Origin: an uncultured Lachnospiraceae bacterium
Lineage (GTDB): Bacteria; Bacillota; Clostridia; Lachnospirales; Lachnospiraceae
Assembly: GCA_944376425.1 (NCBI GenBank)
Contig: CALWCS010000078.1
Location: 1-38,168, forward strand
Length of the DNA: 38,168 nucleotides
Direction of reading: 5' to 3'
The notes beneath the pieces were generated by a model. That model saw nothing but the letters and a program-made list of their open reading frames with translations, was not told where the DNA came from and did not search any database. Made by a program: the position numbers and the translations under genes. This document shows positions 9,006 through 17,514 of this stretch, one piece after another (position 1 is the stretch's first letter; every line of letters begins with the position of its first letter).

Positions 9006-10034
9006 CTAAAATAGAACTGCATTTTTTCGATACTGAGCCATTGTCTCACCAGTCTGTCTGTGAAAAATCTGTCCAAAATATCTTGTATTCTCATAGCCTA
9101 TTGCTCTCGCAATCTCTCCTGACTCCATTTGTGTCTCTGCAAGCATCTTTTTTGCACACTCCACTTTAAATTTTGTCATATAGTTCATCAGTCCTATGCC
9201 CAATTCCTGTTTAAACTGATGGCTTAAATACGTCTTATTTACATAAAACCGTTCAGAAATCTCTGATAGACAGCATTTTTCTTTGGGATGATTCAGAATA
9301 AAACTACAGACCTTTTCAATCATCTCATTTTTTCCTGTATAGGTAAACATTGCAATATTTGTTCTCATCTGTTTTATTTCAGTTTCAAAAACTTCTTTTT
9401 GTATTTGTTCTTGTCTTTGTATCCCGTTTGTCTGATTTTTCCTTATAGTAATCTGGGAAATCCAAGGTTTTTTTCTTTCTACTTCCTCTAAAATTTCTCC
9501 ATAAAGTGCTCTCAGATAATCACCTGTTTCCCGTTCATCCGCCAGTTCTTTTTCTTCTATCAGCTGTTCTATTTTTTCACTCCATACTGCTTCTTCATCC
9601 TGTATAAAAGACCTCACGATTTCCTTTTCTTTCTTCCAATCTCTATCTTTTTTCTTCGAACCGAGGTATTTTAAAATGCGATTTAAAACAGATTCCAGAT
9701 ATTTTTCTTTGACAGGTTTTACCATGTAGTCAAATGCTCCTAAAATCATTCCCTGATGTGCATACTCAAAGTTAGCGTCTTCGCACAATAAAATCACACA
9801 ATCTGCAAGATGACTGTTTTGAATATTTTTTAATAATTCCAGTCCATCCATCAACGGCATTCGGATATCGGTCATCACAATCTGGAATGGTTGTTTTTCT
9901 AAACGTTCCAAAGCTTCTGTGCCGTTTTGGGCTTCTGCACTGATTTGAAATTCAGAAAACTTCTTCCATATTGGCAAATGTCTTATCTTGCTTCTTAAAA
10001 TTTCACAGTCATCTACTATCATAATATCATACAT
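9006..10034 (-). CDS. Orphan YesN-type response regulator (receiver + AraC HTH)
   Basis: Transcription regulator of 342 aa. The receiver at 1-120 has acidic pair D8-D9, phospho-acceptor D56 (IVMTDIRMP) and the lysine of DYMVKP, so it looks able to be phosphorylated, unlike the regulator at 1649-3181. A charged linker follows, then a C-terminal AraC domain (LSEISERFYVNKTYLSHQFKQELG; ARAIGYENTRYFGQIFHRQTG). The ATG start has AGAGGTG upstream. There is no partner kinase next to it. It is flanked by amiE, the M20 peptidase and the two esterases, so it may control this hydrolase cluster (inference from position). Confidence 0.88.
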   Translation of the reverse strand: MYDIMIVDDCEILRSKIRHLPIWKKFSEFQISAEAQNGTEALERLEKQPFQIVMTDIRMPLMDGLELLKNIQNSHLADCVILLCEDANFEYAHQGMILGAFDYMVKPVKEKYLESVLNRILKYLGSKKKDRDWKKEKEIVRSFIQDEEAVWSEKIEQLIEEKELADERETGDYLRALYGEILEEVERKKPWISQITIRKNQTNGIQRQEQIQKEVFETEIKQMRTNIAMFTYTGKNEMIEKVCSFILNHPKEKCCLSEISERFYVNKTYLSHQFKQELGIGLMNYMTKFKVECAKKMLAETQMESGEIARAIGYENTRYFGQIFHRQTGETMAQYRKNAVLF

Positions 10035-10110
10035 AGATTCACCTCTGTCTTTCTATTGTTTCCATCGTTCTATAGTTCTTTTTTCTTCTCTTTCAGCGAT
10101 ATTTGAAAAT

Positions 10111-10143
10111 AAAAAAGGCAATGATACTTTCTGCATCATTGCC
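10111..10143 (-). terminator. Terminator of the M20 peptidase gene
   Basis: Perfect 9-bp stem GGCAATGAT / ATCATTGCC with a 9-nt loop, followed on the minus strand by TTTTTTATTTT. Confidence 0.85.
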
Positions 10144-10175
10144 CTTTGATATTTCATTTTATATCACTGTATTTT

Positions 10176-11333
10176 TTATTTGTCAATCTTTTTCCTCCCG
10201 GCAAGCGCGCAGGAAACGGAAAGTGCCATTTCTAAAGCAATTTCTGAGGTACTGATATCGATCCACTCTTCCATTGTATGGGCTCCTCCTCCACGAAAAA
10301 ATCCTGCACAGACAGCCGGTATTCCAATCGAAAGCGGTATATTGCAGTCTGTGGATGCTTTTCCTTTTTTCGGACAAATACCACTGATTTTTCTTATTTC
10401 CTCCCGACATATTTCACTGAGCATCTCAATCTTTGTTTGATCTGCATTTTGCATGCACGGACGTTCTCCCACTATTTTGCACTCAATCGTCACGTCTTTT
10501 ATTTTCTGAATTTCTTTGAGACACTCTTCTAAATACATTTTGCACTTTTTTAGTTCTTCTGCTGAATCAGACCGATATTCAAACAGCATTTCTGCCTTTG
10601 GAGCGATCGTATTGACTGACGTTCCTCCCTGAATGACTCCTGCATTGTATGTGGTACATCCTTGTGTCCGATACCGGTAGAGCCGTTCAATTAATTTTGC
10701 CAACACCCACACAGCGTTTGTCTCTCCAAAATCTGCAAAAGAGTGTCCGCCGGGTGTGCATACTGCAATCTTATACCTCACTGACCCGATACATTCCGTA
10801 TAAATTTGATCTCTGTACAGATCAAAAGCAATGACTCCAGATACTTTATCGGCATATCTTTGCATCAGCGCACTGCATCCCTCCAGATTTCCCAGTCCCT
10901 CTTCACATGTATCAATGGCAAGCAAAATCCCCTGTTCTAAATCAGGCTCCTGTTCTTTTAAAAATTTTGCCAAAAACAGCATCAATACAACATTTGCTGT
11001 ATTATCCCCTATTCCTGGACAGTTCCATATCGTTCCTTCTTTTTTTATCTGCAAAGGTACAGTATCTTCAAAGACAAGATCCATATGAGCAATAAACAAA
11101 AGATTTTGTTTTTCTTCTTTTAACCGGTACGGAATTACCAGATTTCCCTTTTCGTCACTTTGAGATACTATTCCAAACTGCTCCAGCCATCTTTGGCAAT
11201 ATTCTCTTCTTTTTTCTTCTCTGTGCGAAGGAGCCGGAATCTGTGAAAGTTCTTCCAGCGTCTTCTGCAAAAAAGCATTGTTTTTCCGTGCGAATTGTTT
11301 GATTTTAGATTCCTGCTGTACCATATGTCCCAT
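10176..11333 (-). CDS. M20-family metallopeptidase (PepT/di-tripeptidase-like)
   Basis: Zinc-dependent aminoacylase/peptidase of 385 aa, cytoplasmic (no export signal). Metal ligands of the family are visible: His in FIAHMD, Asp in GIGDNTANV, the Glu pair in DTCEEG, Asp in FDLYR and His in GGGAHTMEEW. A lid/dimerisation domain lies in the middle (CTPGGHSFADFG). Start ATG at MGHMVQQ with an AAGGA site. It is monocistronic, with a near-consensus promoter and its own terminator. The exact substrate (di-/tripeptide or N-acyl amino acid) is not decided by the sequence. Confidence 0.88.
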   Translation of the reverse strand: MGHMVQQESKIKQFARKNNAFLQKTLEELSQIPAPSHREEKRREYCQRWLEQFGIVSQSDEKGNLVIPYRLKEEKQNLLFIAHMDLVFEDTVPLQIKKEGTIWNCPGIGDNTANVVLMLFLAKFLKEQEPDLEQGILLAIDTCEEGLGNLEGCSALMQRYADKVSGVIAFDLYRDQIYTECIGSVRYKIAVCTPGGHSFADFGETNAVWVLAKLIERLYRYRTQGCTTYNAGVIQGGTSVNTIAPKAEMLFEYRSDSAEELKKCKMYLEECLKEIQKIKDVTIECKIVGERPCMQNADQTKIEMLSEICREEIRKISGICPKKGKASTDCNIPLSIGIPAVCAGFFRGGGAHTMEEWIDISTSEIALEMALSVSCALAGRKKIDK

Positions 11334-11415
11334 ACTTATCGGATTCCTTTCTCATTTTATGTATTTTCTCTATTTTAACCGACCGTTATCCGGCAAAGTA
11401 ACCTTGATTTTCTTT

Positions 11416-11444
11416 ACCATACCTCACTTTTTTTATCCTGTCAA
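11416..11444 (-). promoter_or_regulatory. Predicted sigma-A promoter of the M20 peptidase gene
   Basis: Consensus -35 TTGACA (11444-11439), 17-nt spacer, -10 TATGGT (11421-11416) on the minus strand. Confidence 0.75.
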
Positions 11445-11601
11445 ATCCTCATAGAAAATAATGGTTTCAGGAATCTGTCTGTGCAGAATGGTCAGCTTTT
11501 GTACGCCGACCGTGGTCACGCAGCGACATTTTTCATGTACATCTGCGGATTTCATTCATAATTTTCTATTGCATTTCCGAAGACAAAGTTTCCTATCTGT
11601 A
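11445..11601. other. Intergenic stretch without recognisable gene
   Basis: Part of the 409-base gap between the M20 peptidase and esterase 2. Apart from the promoter and the terminator listed separately, I see no ribosome site, conserved reading frame or clear structure here. A plus-strand frame from 11461 runs through the terminator hairpin and looks spurious. Confidence 0.5.
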
Positions 11602-11670
11602 AAAAAGAGAAGCATCCTTCTCTTCCATATGACCATTCATATCTTTTTTAGGATGCTTCTCTTTTCTTTT
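11602..11670. terminator. Strong hairpin between M20 peptidase and esterase 2
   Basis: AAAAGAGAAGCATCC pairs perfectly with GGATGCTTCTCTTTT over 15 bp, with a loop of about 36 nt. T-runs follow on both strands. On the minus strand it lies just downstream of esterase 2 and is the likely terminator for it. Confidence 0.8.
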
Positions 11671-11742
11671 ATTATTTTACTTTATTTTTTTAAGATATCC
11701 GTCAATGTTTTGTCCTTTGGCGATTTTATTTTCTGCCAGCTC

Positions 11743-13326
11743 TTAGTCTAACATCAGACTGATCAAAGTTTCATCATTGAGAATTGTACATCCGCTTTCT
11801 ACGTCAAATCTCATGATATTCTTTTCTTCTTCTGTGTATGGTTTCCACTCTAGATTATCCTGGCTTGGAGAACCTGTCTTTGCGAAGTTTACCCATGCGC
11901 CTGCTACCTGATCCTGAAGTCTGTATGCATCTTCCGTTCCGCCTGTAGCGCGTGTGATAATCGGAATTTCTACATTGTGGAATGCATAAATCAGTTCTAC
12001 GCAGTGGAATGCTGTTGTACCTCCATTTACCGGCGCTTCATAGCTAAACAGATAGCTGTATACCGGTGCATTGGTACTCTCTAATTTACTGCTCAGTGTA
12101 TTCTCCACACTGCGTCTGTTTGATGCTGCATAGAAATAAGCATCTGCTGCTACTTTATCCGGAAATACTTTTGCAAATTCTTCTGCAATTGCTTCTGCAT
12201 TATCTCCATAATCTTCTTCCAGATGCGCCATCACTTCTTCCTCTGTCCACTCGTTCTTCCGTCCGTCACCGATTTTTAGTGTACTTCTCTGTTCACTGAA
12301 TACAGATCCTACCATCAGAGGAACGTCTGCCGCCCAGTCACAGAATTCTGTTGTGACAAGATCTTCATCGATCATCGGACGCCAATTTACATTTGTTCCT
12401 GTTTCTTCACTGACCTGTGCACATGCATCCTGCGCTGCTTCGATCAGTTCATAGTACGGAACTGTCTTTAATTCTTCCACCTGTGTCTCATCCAGTCCCA
12501 GATTTGCCAGAGTATACTCTGCCACTTTCTGTCCGTTTTCTTTTGTCATATAAGAAGCGCTTCCACTTTCTACAATCGCCTTATGTACCAGTCCTTCTGC
12601 TTCCGGTGTACGCAGCAATGTCAATACTTTTCCTCCGCCGCCTGACTGTCCGAAAATCGTCACATTGTCAGGGTCTCCTCCGAATGTTTCAATGTTATCA
12701 TGAATCCATTCCAATGCAGCTACTAAATCTGCAACGCCTGCATTAGCCGAATACTGATATTCCTCTCCATATGCCGACAGATCCAAAAATCCCAGTACAT
12801 TTAATCTGTGATTTACCGTTACGACTACTACATCTCCGAATTCACTCAGATTTTTCCCTTCATACGCAGCGGATTCAATAGAAGATCCGTTTGTAAATCC
12901 GCCGCCGTGCAAGAATACCATAACCGGTTTTTTTGCTTCCGTATCAAGCTGCTGTGTCCAGATATTTAAAGACTGACAGTCTTCGTTCTGAATCCAGTAA
13001 CGATGCGGCCATACCATCTCATCGACTCCTACTGTATCCTGAATCGGAATCGGGCAAACAGGTCCATATGCCTGTGCATCTCTGACTCCTTCCCAGGGCT
13101 CTACTTCTTCCGGCATTGCAAATCGCTCCGGTACTGTCGCATACGGAACACCTAAGAATGCATAAGTCTCTTCATCCATATATCCGCGCAATTTTCCCTG
13201 TTCTACTTCAGCAATCGGCGGATTCATCGCATCGTATTCCGCTGCTGCTGCGGGAATTGCTCCAAACATAGCTGCTGTCATGCAAGTTGCCATCATTGTT
13301 CCTACTACACGTCTCCATCTTTTCAT
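11743..13326 (-). CDS. Exported type B carboxylesterase, copy 2
   Basis: Paralogue of the esterase at 5785-7380 (527 aa) with the same landmarks: a signal peptide starting MKRWRRVVGTMMATCM with a likely cut after PAAAA, oxyanion HGGGF (140-144), nucleophile S228 in GQSGG, and the His region TAFHCVELIYAFH. The two proteins align along their whole length (for example VEPWEG, DAQ.YG, KPVMVFLHGG, EFGDVVVVT.NHRLNVLG). The start at 13326 is chosen because AAAGGAGG lies just before it; an in-frame ATG at 13350 precedes that ribosome site. The natural substrate is unknown. Duplication followed by divergence is the simplest history. Confidence 0.92.
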   Translation of the reverse strand: MKRWRRVVGTMMATCMTAAMFGAIPAAAAEYDAMNPPIAEVEQGKLRGYMDEETYAFLGVPYATVPERFAMPEEVEPWEGVRDAQAYGPVCPIPIQDTVGVDEMVWPHRYWIQNEDCQSLNIWTQQLDTEAKKPVMVFLHGGGFTNGSSIESAAYEGKNLSEFGDVVVVTVNHRLNVLGFLDLSAYGEEYQYSANAGVADLVAALEWIHDNIETFGGDPDNVTIFGQSGGGGKVLTLLRTPEAEGLVHKAIVESGSASYMTKENGQKVAEYTLANLGLDETQVEELKTVPYYELIEAAQDACAQVSEETGTNVNWRPMIDEDLVTTEFCDWAADVPLMVGSVFSEQRSTLKIGDGRKNEWTEEEVMAHLEEDYGDNAEAIAEEFAKVFPDKVAADAYFYAASNRRSVENTLSSKLESTNAPVYSYLFSYEAPVNGGTTAFHCVELIYAFHNVEIPIITRATGGTEDAYRLQDQVAGAWVNFAKTGSPSQDNLEWKPYTEEEKNIMRFDVESGCTILNDETLISLMLD

Positions 13327-13390
13327 ATTTCCTGCCTCCTTTGAAATCATAAGTCTTTGAAAATCAAAAAGAATTCCCCATTTTATATAT

Positions 13391-13404
13391 TCATTCTTTT
13401 TTCA
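13391..13404 (-). promoter_or_regulatory. Element shared with the esterase 1 promoter
   Basis: The 14-mer TCATTCTTTTTTCA is identical to 7431-7444, where it is the promoter spacer of esterase 1. On the minus strand it is followed by an AT-rich -10-like TATATAAAAT. It is probably the promoter of esterase 2; the 200-base gap around it holds nothing else I recognise. Confidence 0.4.
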
Positions 13405-13552
13405 AAAACTTATATTATTTTTTGATAATAATAGAATATCACGTCTTTTTTATTTTATCATTTCAATATCCTTGTCATTGTCATGCAATTTTTTGCTTAT
13501 TTTTTCCATTTTTTTGTTTTGATTCTCTTTTTTTGTCTCGTCGTCTTCCTTG

Positions 13553-14047
13553 TCAGCTCACTTTTAAAGATAATGTCCCGGTAAATCCTTCTCCTTCAAA
13601 CACCAGATAATTGTCCCCTGAACGAATCGTAAATTCATAATTTCCCTTTCCTGACGTTTGAATCATCTCTCTTTTTTCTGTCCGATCCTGCCAGTAAAGC
13701 ACACCATTGCCCGATGTGATTTTCAGTGTATATTCTGCTGACAACTGATTTCCTGCTTCGCGTTCCAAAGCAGTTCCTCCAAATAAGATTTCTTTCCCGT
13801 TAAAATTTTCATATGTCGCTTCATACTCTCCTGTATAATGATCGCTTCCTTCTGTTTTCTCTCCTTGCAGATCCGTTTCTTTTGTCAGTGCATATTTGCT
13901 AAATGATTGCATCCAGTTATTATATCCATCTAAAATACTGTCTTTCCAGCTCTTTCCCGCCTCTATCATCCCGCATCCTGTCATACTTCCTATCAAAGTA
14001 ATCAACAAGGCCAAGGCAAACAGATATCTTCCTCTTCTTTTTTTCAC
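13553..14047 (-). CDS. Small lipoprotein of the peptide-immunity operon
   Basis: Predicted surface lipoprotein of 164 aa. The start is a GTG at 14047 with GGGGGAAG upstream; the upstream in-frame ATG at 14227 would read across the preceding gene. Residues 1-25 form a lipoprotein signal (KKRRGRYLFALALLITLIG, then SMTGC) with the lipobox Cys. The rest is beta-rich, with no domain I can name, ending FTGTLSLKVS. It is the last gene of the ABC-transporter operon. By position it resembles immunity lipoproteins (LanI type) that work beside LanFEG transporters, but I see no sequence proof of that. Confidence 0.7.
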   Translation of the reverse strand: MKKRRGRYLFALALLITLIGSMTGCGMIEAGKSWKDSILDGYNNWMQSFSKYALTKETDLQGEKTEGSDHYTGEYEATYENFNGKEILFGGTALEREAGNQLSAEYTLKITSGNGVLYWQDRTEKREMIQTSGKGNYEFTIRSGDNYLVFEGEGFTGTLSLKVS

Positions 14048-14061
14048 GAATCTTCCCCCTT

Positions 14062-14346
14062 TTATGCCAATTTTGTCATGACTGTCATAAGAATGATTCC
14101 GATTCCCCCTATCGTATATAAACCGTTGACAACAAGACAAATCTTCATCAGATTGTTTTGAATTTTCTGTTTCTGATAAAAAATCCCTGTAAAAACTCCG
14201 CTCAAAATCATAAATGCCATATAACAATAAATGATGATCTCCGCTGCCGGAGACTCAAGCGCCCACTGATTCATCCTTATAAGTAAAATTGTCCATGGCA
14301 CTGCCATCATGACAGTGCTGATTCCCGTCACTAATTTCTCTTTCAT
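14062..14346 (-). CDS. Small membrane protein of the peptide-immunity operon
   Basis: 94 aa, start ATG at 14346 (MKEKLVTG) with AGGAGA upstream, five bases after the permease stop. Three hydrophobic segments (about 7-24, 35-57, 67-91) separated by short charged loops indicate an integral membrane protein. I do not recognise the family. Tight spacing with the permease before it and the lipoprotein after it (14 nt) suggests one operon and a shared role. Confidence 0.65.
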   Translation of the reverse strand: MKEKLVTGISTVMMAVPWTILLIRMNQWALESPAAEIIIYCYMAFMILSGVFTGIFYQKQKIQNNLMKICLVVNGLYTIGGIGIILMTVMTKLA

Positions 14347-14351
14347 TTTCT

Positions 14352-15122
14352 CTATCTCCTTTCTTCCCTTCCAAATCGGATACAGGAAACGGCAATAAAA
14401 ATTCCGGTCATGATACATGCAGCTGCCAGCCACGGCACCAAAGGAATTTCCTGACTGCTACCATCTGAGGCAAGAGTTCCGTATTTCTGTATTAACATGT
14501 AAAAAGGATAACAAATCGGATATAAAAACCACATCTTTGTGTTACTAATCAAGACAGATGGCACAATCAGAGCAAGCCCGATTCCTACAGAAAAAATAGG
14601 AGTTTGAATGCACACAGCAATCATCCAGAAACAGGCAATCATCGGAATCGAAGTTACAAACAAAATTCCTGCCTCTTCCATAATAAATGACAGCGGCAGC
14701 GTAAAAGAATAATTTTGCGTGGACGAAGCAATCTCTGCGCAGATAAAATACATTCCAACCATAAAAAGCATTTGCACAGCTGCCAGTATGAGTAAAAGTA
14801 TCCATTTTGTCACGCAAAGTTTTGCCGTAGAAATAGGCATAGACAGCATCTTTAAAATTCCTCTGTTTGCACGTTCTGTCTGAACCAGCAAAACGGTACA
14901 TACGACAAAGCTTGCCGGCATCATAAACCATGCCATTCCCATAAAACTTTGGATAAAAAAATTATGTTCCGGTGAAATTCCTTCTATCACCGTCTGAAAA
15001 TTCATATCTGCATTCAAAACATTGGGAATCCAAAGTATCACAAGTGGCAAAAATAATAATAACAAGATTTTGGAGCGGCGTATTTTTTTGATTTCTACGC
15101 CAAGTATTGAAAAAAAATGCAT
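14352..15122 (-). CDS. ABC-2 type permease, lantibiotic-immunity (LanG/MutG) type
   Basis: Membrane subunit of 256 aa with about six transmembrane helices (first at about 20-37, last at about 228-246) in the order typical of ABC-2 permeases. The N-terminus MHFFSILGVEIKKIRRSKI and the segment VQTERANRGILKMLSMPIS resemble the EEraRGtlk..LslPvs pattern of lantibiotic protection permeases. It pairs with the permease encoded directly upstream and the ATPase. Likely function: clearing an antimicrobial peptide from the membrane. Which peptide is unknown. Confidence 0.8.
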   Translation of the reverse strand: MHFFSILGVEIKKIRRSKILLLLFLPLVILWIPNVLNADMNFQTVIEGISPEHNFFIQSFMGMAWFMMPASFVVCTVLLVQTERANRGILKMLSMPISTAKLCVTKWILLLILAAVQMLFMVGMYFICAEIASSTQNYSFTLPLSFIMEEAGILFVTSIPMIACFWMIAVCIQTPIFSVGIGLALIVPSVLISNTKMWFLYPICYPFYMLIQKYGTLASDGSSQEIPLVPWLAAACIMTGIFIAVSCIRFGREERR

Positions 15123-15148
15123 GTTCTAGTTCCTCCTATTTCTGTATG

Positions 15149-15859
15149 TTATACTGTTTTTTTTCTTATCTTCTCAATTCCCCATCCTATCATTGCAAAT
15201 GCAATAACTTCTGCCGCCGCTGCGATCAGATCATTAACATTTGCTTCATAAACTGTCTGAAACGGCATTGCAAACGGAAACAAAGAAAGCAAACCGTTGT
15301 CTGTCTGCCGCATTGTTGCAGTAAACACACATAAGACACCGATTCCAAGAGAAATCCACATATTTTGAAACCATGATGCAATCATCAGCATAATTATAAC
15401 CGTCGGAAGCGTCAACACCATCACATACCCCATGTTTTTTAGCAATTCCGTAAAAAAATCTTCCGAAATTTCAAACCAATATATTCCGCATCCTCCAAGT
15501 CCTACTGTTTCTAGAACCAGCGCTCCAAATGACGCTATCATCAGGATTAAAAATTTTCCTGCTGTCAAATGCCACTCTTTTGTCGGAAGAGTCCTTATCT
15601 TCTGAATTCCACGTTCCTCATATTCTATGTGATACATCATACATGCTCCGGCAACAATCAGCATTACATTCAGCATTGCTATCATACTCCAGTTTGCTTC
15701 CAGCAAAATCTCCAGAGGTTTTCCCAAAAACCCTGTATCATTTTCCGACCGCACTGCCATCTGAATCACAGGAACAAAGGCTCCAAGAGCTCCTCCTGCA
15801 AGAAAAGCCGGAACAAAACCGCTTCTTTTCATCTTTGCCCATTCAATTCCAAAATTCAT
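15149..15859 (-). CDS. ABC-2 type permease, lantibiotic-immunity (LanE/MutE) type
   Basis: Membrane subunit of 236 aa with six predicted helices. It carries the conserved cytoplasmic pattern YEERGIQKIRTLPTKEWHLTAGKF, which is parallel to the LanE family. Its start overlaps the ATPase stop (ATGA), so the two are translationally coupled. It is the first permease of the operon; the second follows after 26 nt. Confidence 0.8.
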   Translation of the reverse strand: MNFGIEWAKMKRSGFVPAFLAGGALGAFVPVIQMAVRSENDTGFLGKPLEILLEANWSMIAMLNVMLIVAGACMMYHIEYEERGIQKIRTLPTKEWHLTAGKFLILMIASFGALVLETVGLGGCGIYWFEISEDFFTELLKNMGYVMVLTLPTVIIMLMIASWFQNMWISLGIGVLCVFTATMRQTDNGLLSLFPFAMPFQTVYEANVNDLIAAAAEVIAFAMIGWGIEKIRKKTV

Positions 15860-16611
15860 CTTTGTCCCCCTCTTCTTTGATTGTCTTCATCAATCAGTGC
15901 CAGAAACATCTCTTCTAAATTTTCTGTCGGATATCCTCTTCTTGCCGCTCCGTCCTTTAGCTGATCTAAACTTCCCTCAAATAATAGATGTCCATGGTTT
16001 AAAATTCCTATTTCGTCTGCCATCAGTTCAATTTCTGAAAGCAAATGGGAAGAAACTAAAACGGTACATTGAAATTTTTGCGGAAGCGAACGGATTAAGG
16101 TTCGAATCTCATGAATTCCAACCGGGTCCAGTCCGTTTGTCGGTTCATCTAAAATAAGAATCGGCGGCTGTCCCAGCAGTGCCCCTGCCAGCCCCAATCT
16201 CTGTTTCATGCCCAAGGAATACTTTTTTGCAAGTCTTTTTTTAAACTGCATCAGTCCTACCATCTCCAACGCATCGTCTACCGCGGACTTGGGAAGTCCT
16301 AAAATTTTCCGGATAATTTCCAAATTTTCCTCTCCTGTTAAATTTCCGTAAAAGGCAGGTGCTTCAATCAGAGAACCAATTTCCTTTAAAATTGCAACTC
16401 TGTCTTTTGGATATTGTTTTCCATCAATTTTAAAAGTGCCGGATGTAGGTCTTGTAAGTCCTAAAAACATTTTCATCGTTGTAGATTTTCCGGCGCCGTT
16501 TGGTCCTAAAAATCCGTAAACACTCCCCTTTGGAATATGCAGACTAAGTTCTGAAACTGCTGTAAAATCTCCATAAGATTTTGTTAAATTTCTCGTCTCT
16601 ATCATGTTCAT
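15856..16611 (-). CDS. ABC transporter ATPase, lantibiotic/cationic-peptide protection (LanF/CprA/BcrA type)
   Basis: 251 aa, cytoplasmic. Walker A GPNGAGKST (36-44), signature YSLGMKQRLG, Walker B ILILDEPTNGLDP. In place of the Q-loop it has an E-loop (LIEAPAFYG, E83), known as a mark of the lantibiotic and bacitracin self-protection subgroup. It heads an operon with two permeases, a small membrane protein and a lipoprotein, and is divergent from a two-component system, as in the CprABC-CprRK arrangement of Clostridioides difficile. There are no lantibiotic precursor or LanBCM genes, so this is probably resistance rather than self-immunity. Confidence 0.9.
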   Translation of the reverse strand: MNMIETRNLTKSYGDFTAVSELSLHIPKGSVYGFLGPNGAGKSTTMKMFLGLTRPTSGTFKIDGKQYPKDRVAILKEIGSLIEAPAFYGNLTGEENLEIIRKILGLPKSAVDDALEMVGLMQFKKRLAKKYSLGMKQRLGLAGALLGQPPILILDEPTNGLDPVGIHEIRTLIRSLPQKFQCTVLVSSHLLSEIELMADEIGILNHGHLLFEGSLDQLKDGAARRGYPTENLEEMFLALIDEDNQRRGGQR

Positions 16612-16676
16612 AGCAACTGTCTCCTTTTCTTTTTTCCAAACGATTTTTTCAATCTTCTTTTTTGTTTTTTACTATA

Positions 16677-16724
16677 TCTTACAAACCTTACTATATCCTT
16701 TTCTCTTCCTTACATTTACCTTAC
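16677..16724. promoter_or_regulatory. Phased GTAAGG repeats between the transporter operon and its two-component system
   Basis: Read on the minus strand, GTAAGG occurs at 16724-16719, 16713-16708 and 16691-16686, with a GTAAGA at 16682-16677. The first three are spaced 11 and 22 bp, i.e. one and two helical turns. TATAGT boxes suitable as -10 elements for the ATPase gene lie among them. Such direct repeats fit an OmpR-type regulator, here probably the one at 16804-17514. Confidence 0.55.
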
Positions 16725-16761
16725 TTTTTTTTAGATTAGAAAAAAATAAAATCAGATATGC

Positions 16762-16767
16762 TATAAT
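16762..16767 (+). promoter_or_regulatory. -10 box of the response-regulator gene
   Basis: Perfect TATAAT 37 nt before the ATG. No good -35 lies 17 nt upstream (A-rich instead), which suggests activator dependence. Confidence 0.5.
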
Positions 16768-16803
16768 AAGTACACAAAAATCGGAGTGAAGGAATGATAT
16801 TTT

Positions 16804-17514
16804 ATGGAATTTGATTTTTTAAAGCAAAAACGGATTTTACTCGTAGATGATGAACAAGAATTGTTAGATATGCTGGTTTCTATTTTAAAAGAGGAAGGAT
16901 ATCAGTCCATCCGGACTGCAGTCTCCATTCACAATGCCTTGCATGTTATCTCTGATTTCAGACCAGAGCTTGCTGTCCTCGATGTGATGCTTCCGGATGG
17001 AAGCGGATTTGATCTTATGAAACAATTAAAGCAAAATGCCGATTATCCCATTCTGTTTTTGACGGCATGCGGTGAAAGTGAAGATCGCTGTCTTGGACTG
17101 GGACTTGGTGCTGACGACTATATCGTCAAGCCGTTTCTCCCAAAAGAGTTAACGCTGCGTATCAGTGCTATTTTACGCCGCAGTTATAAAAATGAGACAC
17201 CCCTTATCAAGCTCCATGACAGTGTTGTTGACTTTTCCCGTGCCGAAGTCGTAAAAGACGGGAACCATTTTTCTCTGACGGCAAAGGAGTTTGAACTTCT
17301 CTCTGTTTTGGCCCGCAATGCCGGACGAATCGTTACGATTGACGCCCTATGTGAAGCGGCTTGGGGGGAAAATCCATTTGGATATGAAAATTCTCTGATG
17401 GCACATATTCGCCGCATTCGTGAAAAAATTGAAAAAAATCCTTCTAAGCCTGTTTCTTTAATCACAATCAAGGGGCTAGGATATAAATTGCTGGTGGAGG
17501 GGCAATCATTATGA
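16804..17514 (+). CDS. OmpR-family response regulator of the peptide-resistance module (LanR/CprR-like)
   Basis: 236 aa. Receiver with D15-D16, phospho-acceptor D60 (LAVLDVMLPDGSG) and the lysine of DDYIVKPF. The winged-helix DNA-binding domain starts near 135 (LTAKEFELLSVLARNAGRIV; YENSLMAHIRRIREKIE; IKGLGYKL). The stop overlaps the start of the kinase gene (ATGA), so they are coupled. Likely target: the divergent ABC operon through the GTAAGG repeats. Confidence 0.9.
   Translation: MEFDFLKQKRILLVDDEQELLDMLVSILKEEGYQSIRTAVSIHNALHVISDFRPELAVLDVMLPDGSGFDLMKQLKQNADYPILFLTACGESEDRCLGLGLGADDYIVKPFLPKELTLRISAILRRSYKNETPLIKLHDSVVDFSRAEVVKDGNHFSLTAKEFELLSVLARNAGRIVTIDALCEAAWGENPFGYENSLMAHIRRIREKIEKNPSKPVSLITIKGLGYKLLVEGQSL

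Noticed and set aside
11461..11751. 96-codon plus-strand frame before esterase 2
   Set aside because: It runs through the strong terminator hairpin, has no ribosome site and no protein-like pattern.
14047..14227. Longer N-terminus for the small lipoprotein
   Set aside because: It would read through most of the preceding membrane-protein gene, and the lipoprotein signal begins only at the GTG at 14047.
13553..16611. Complete lantibiotic gene cluster
   Set aside because: No precursor with leader, no LanB/C/M-type enzyme and no LanT exporter; only the resistance part is present.
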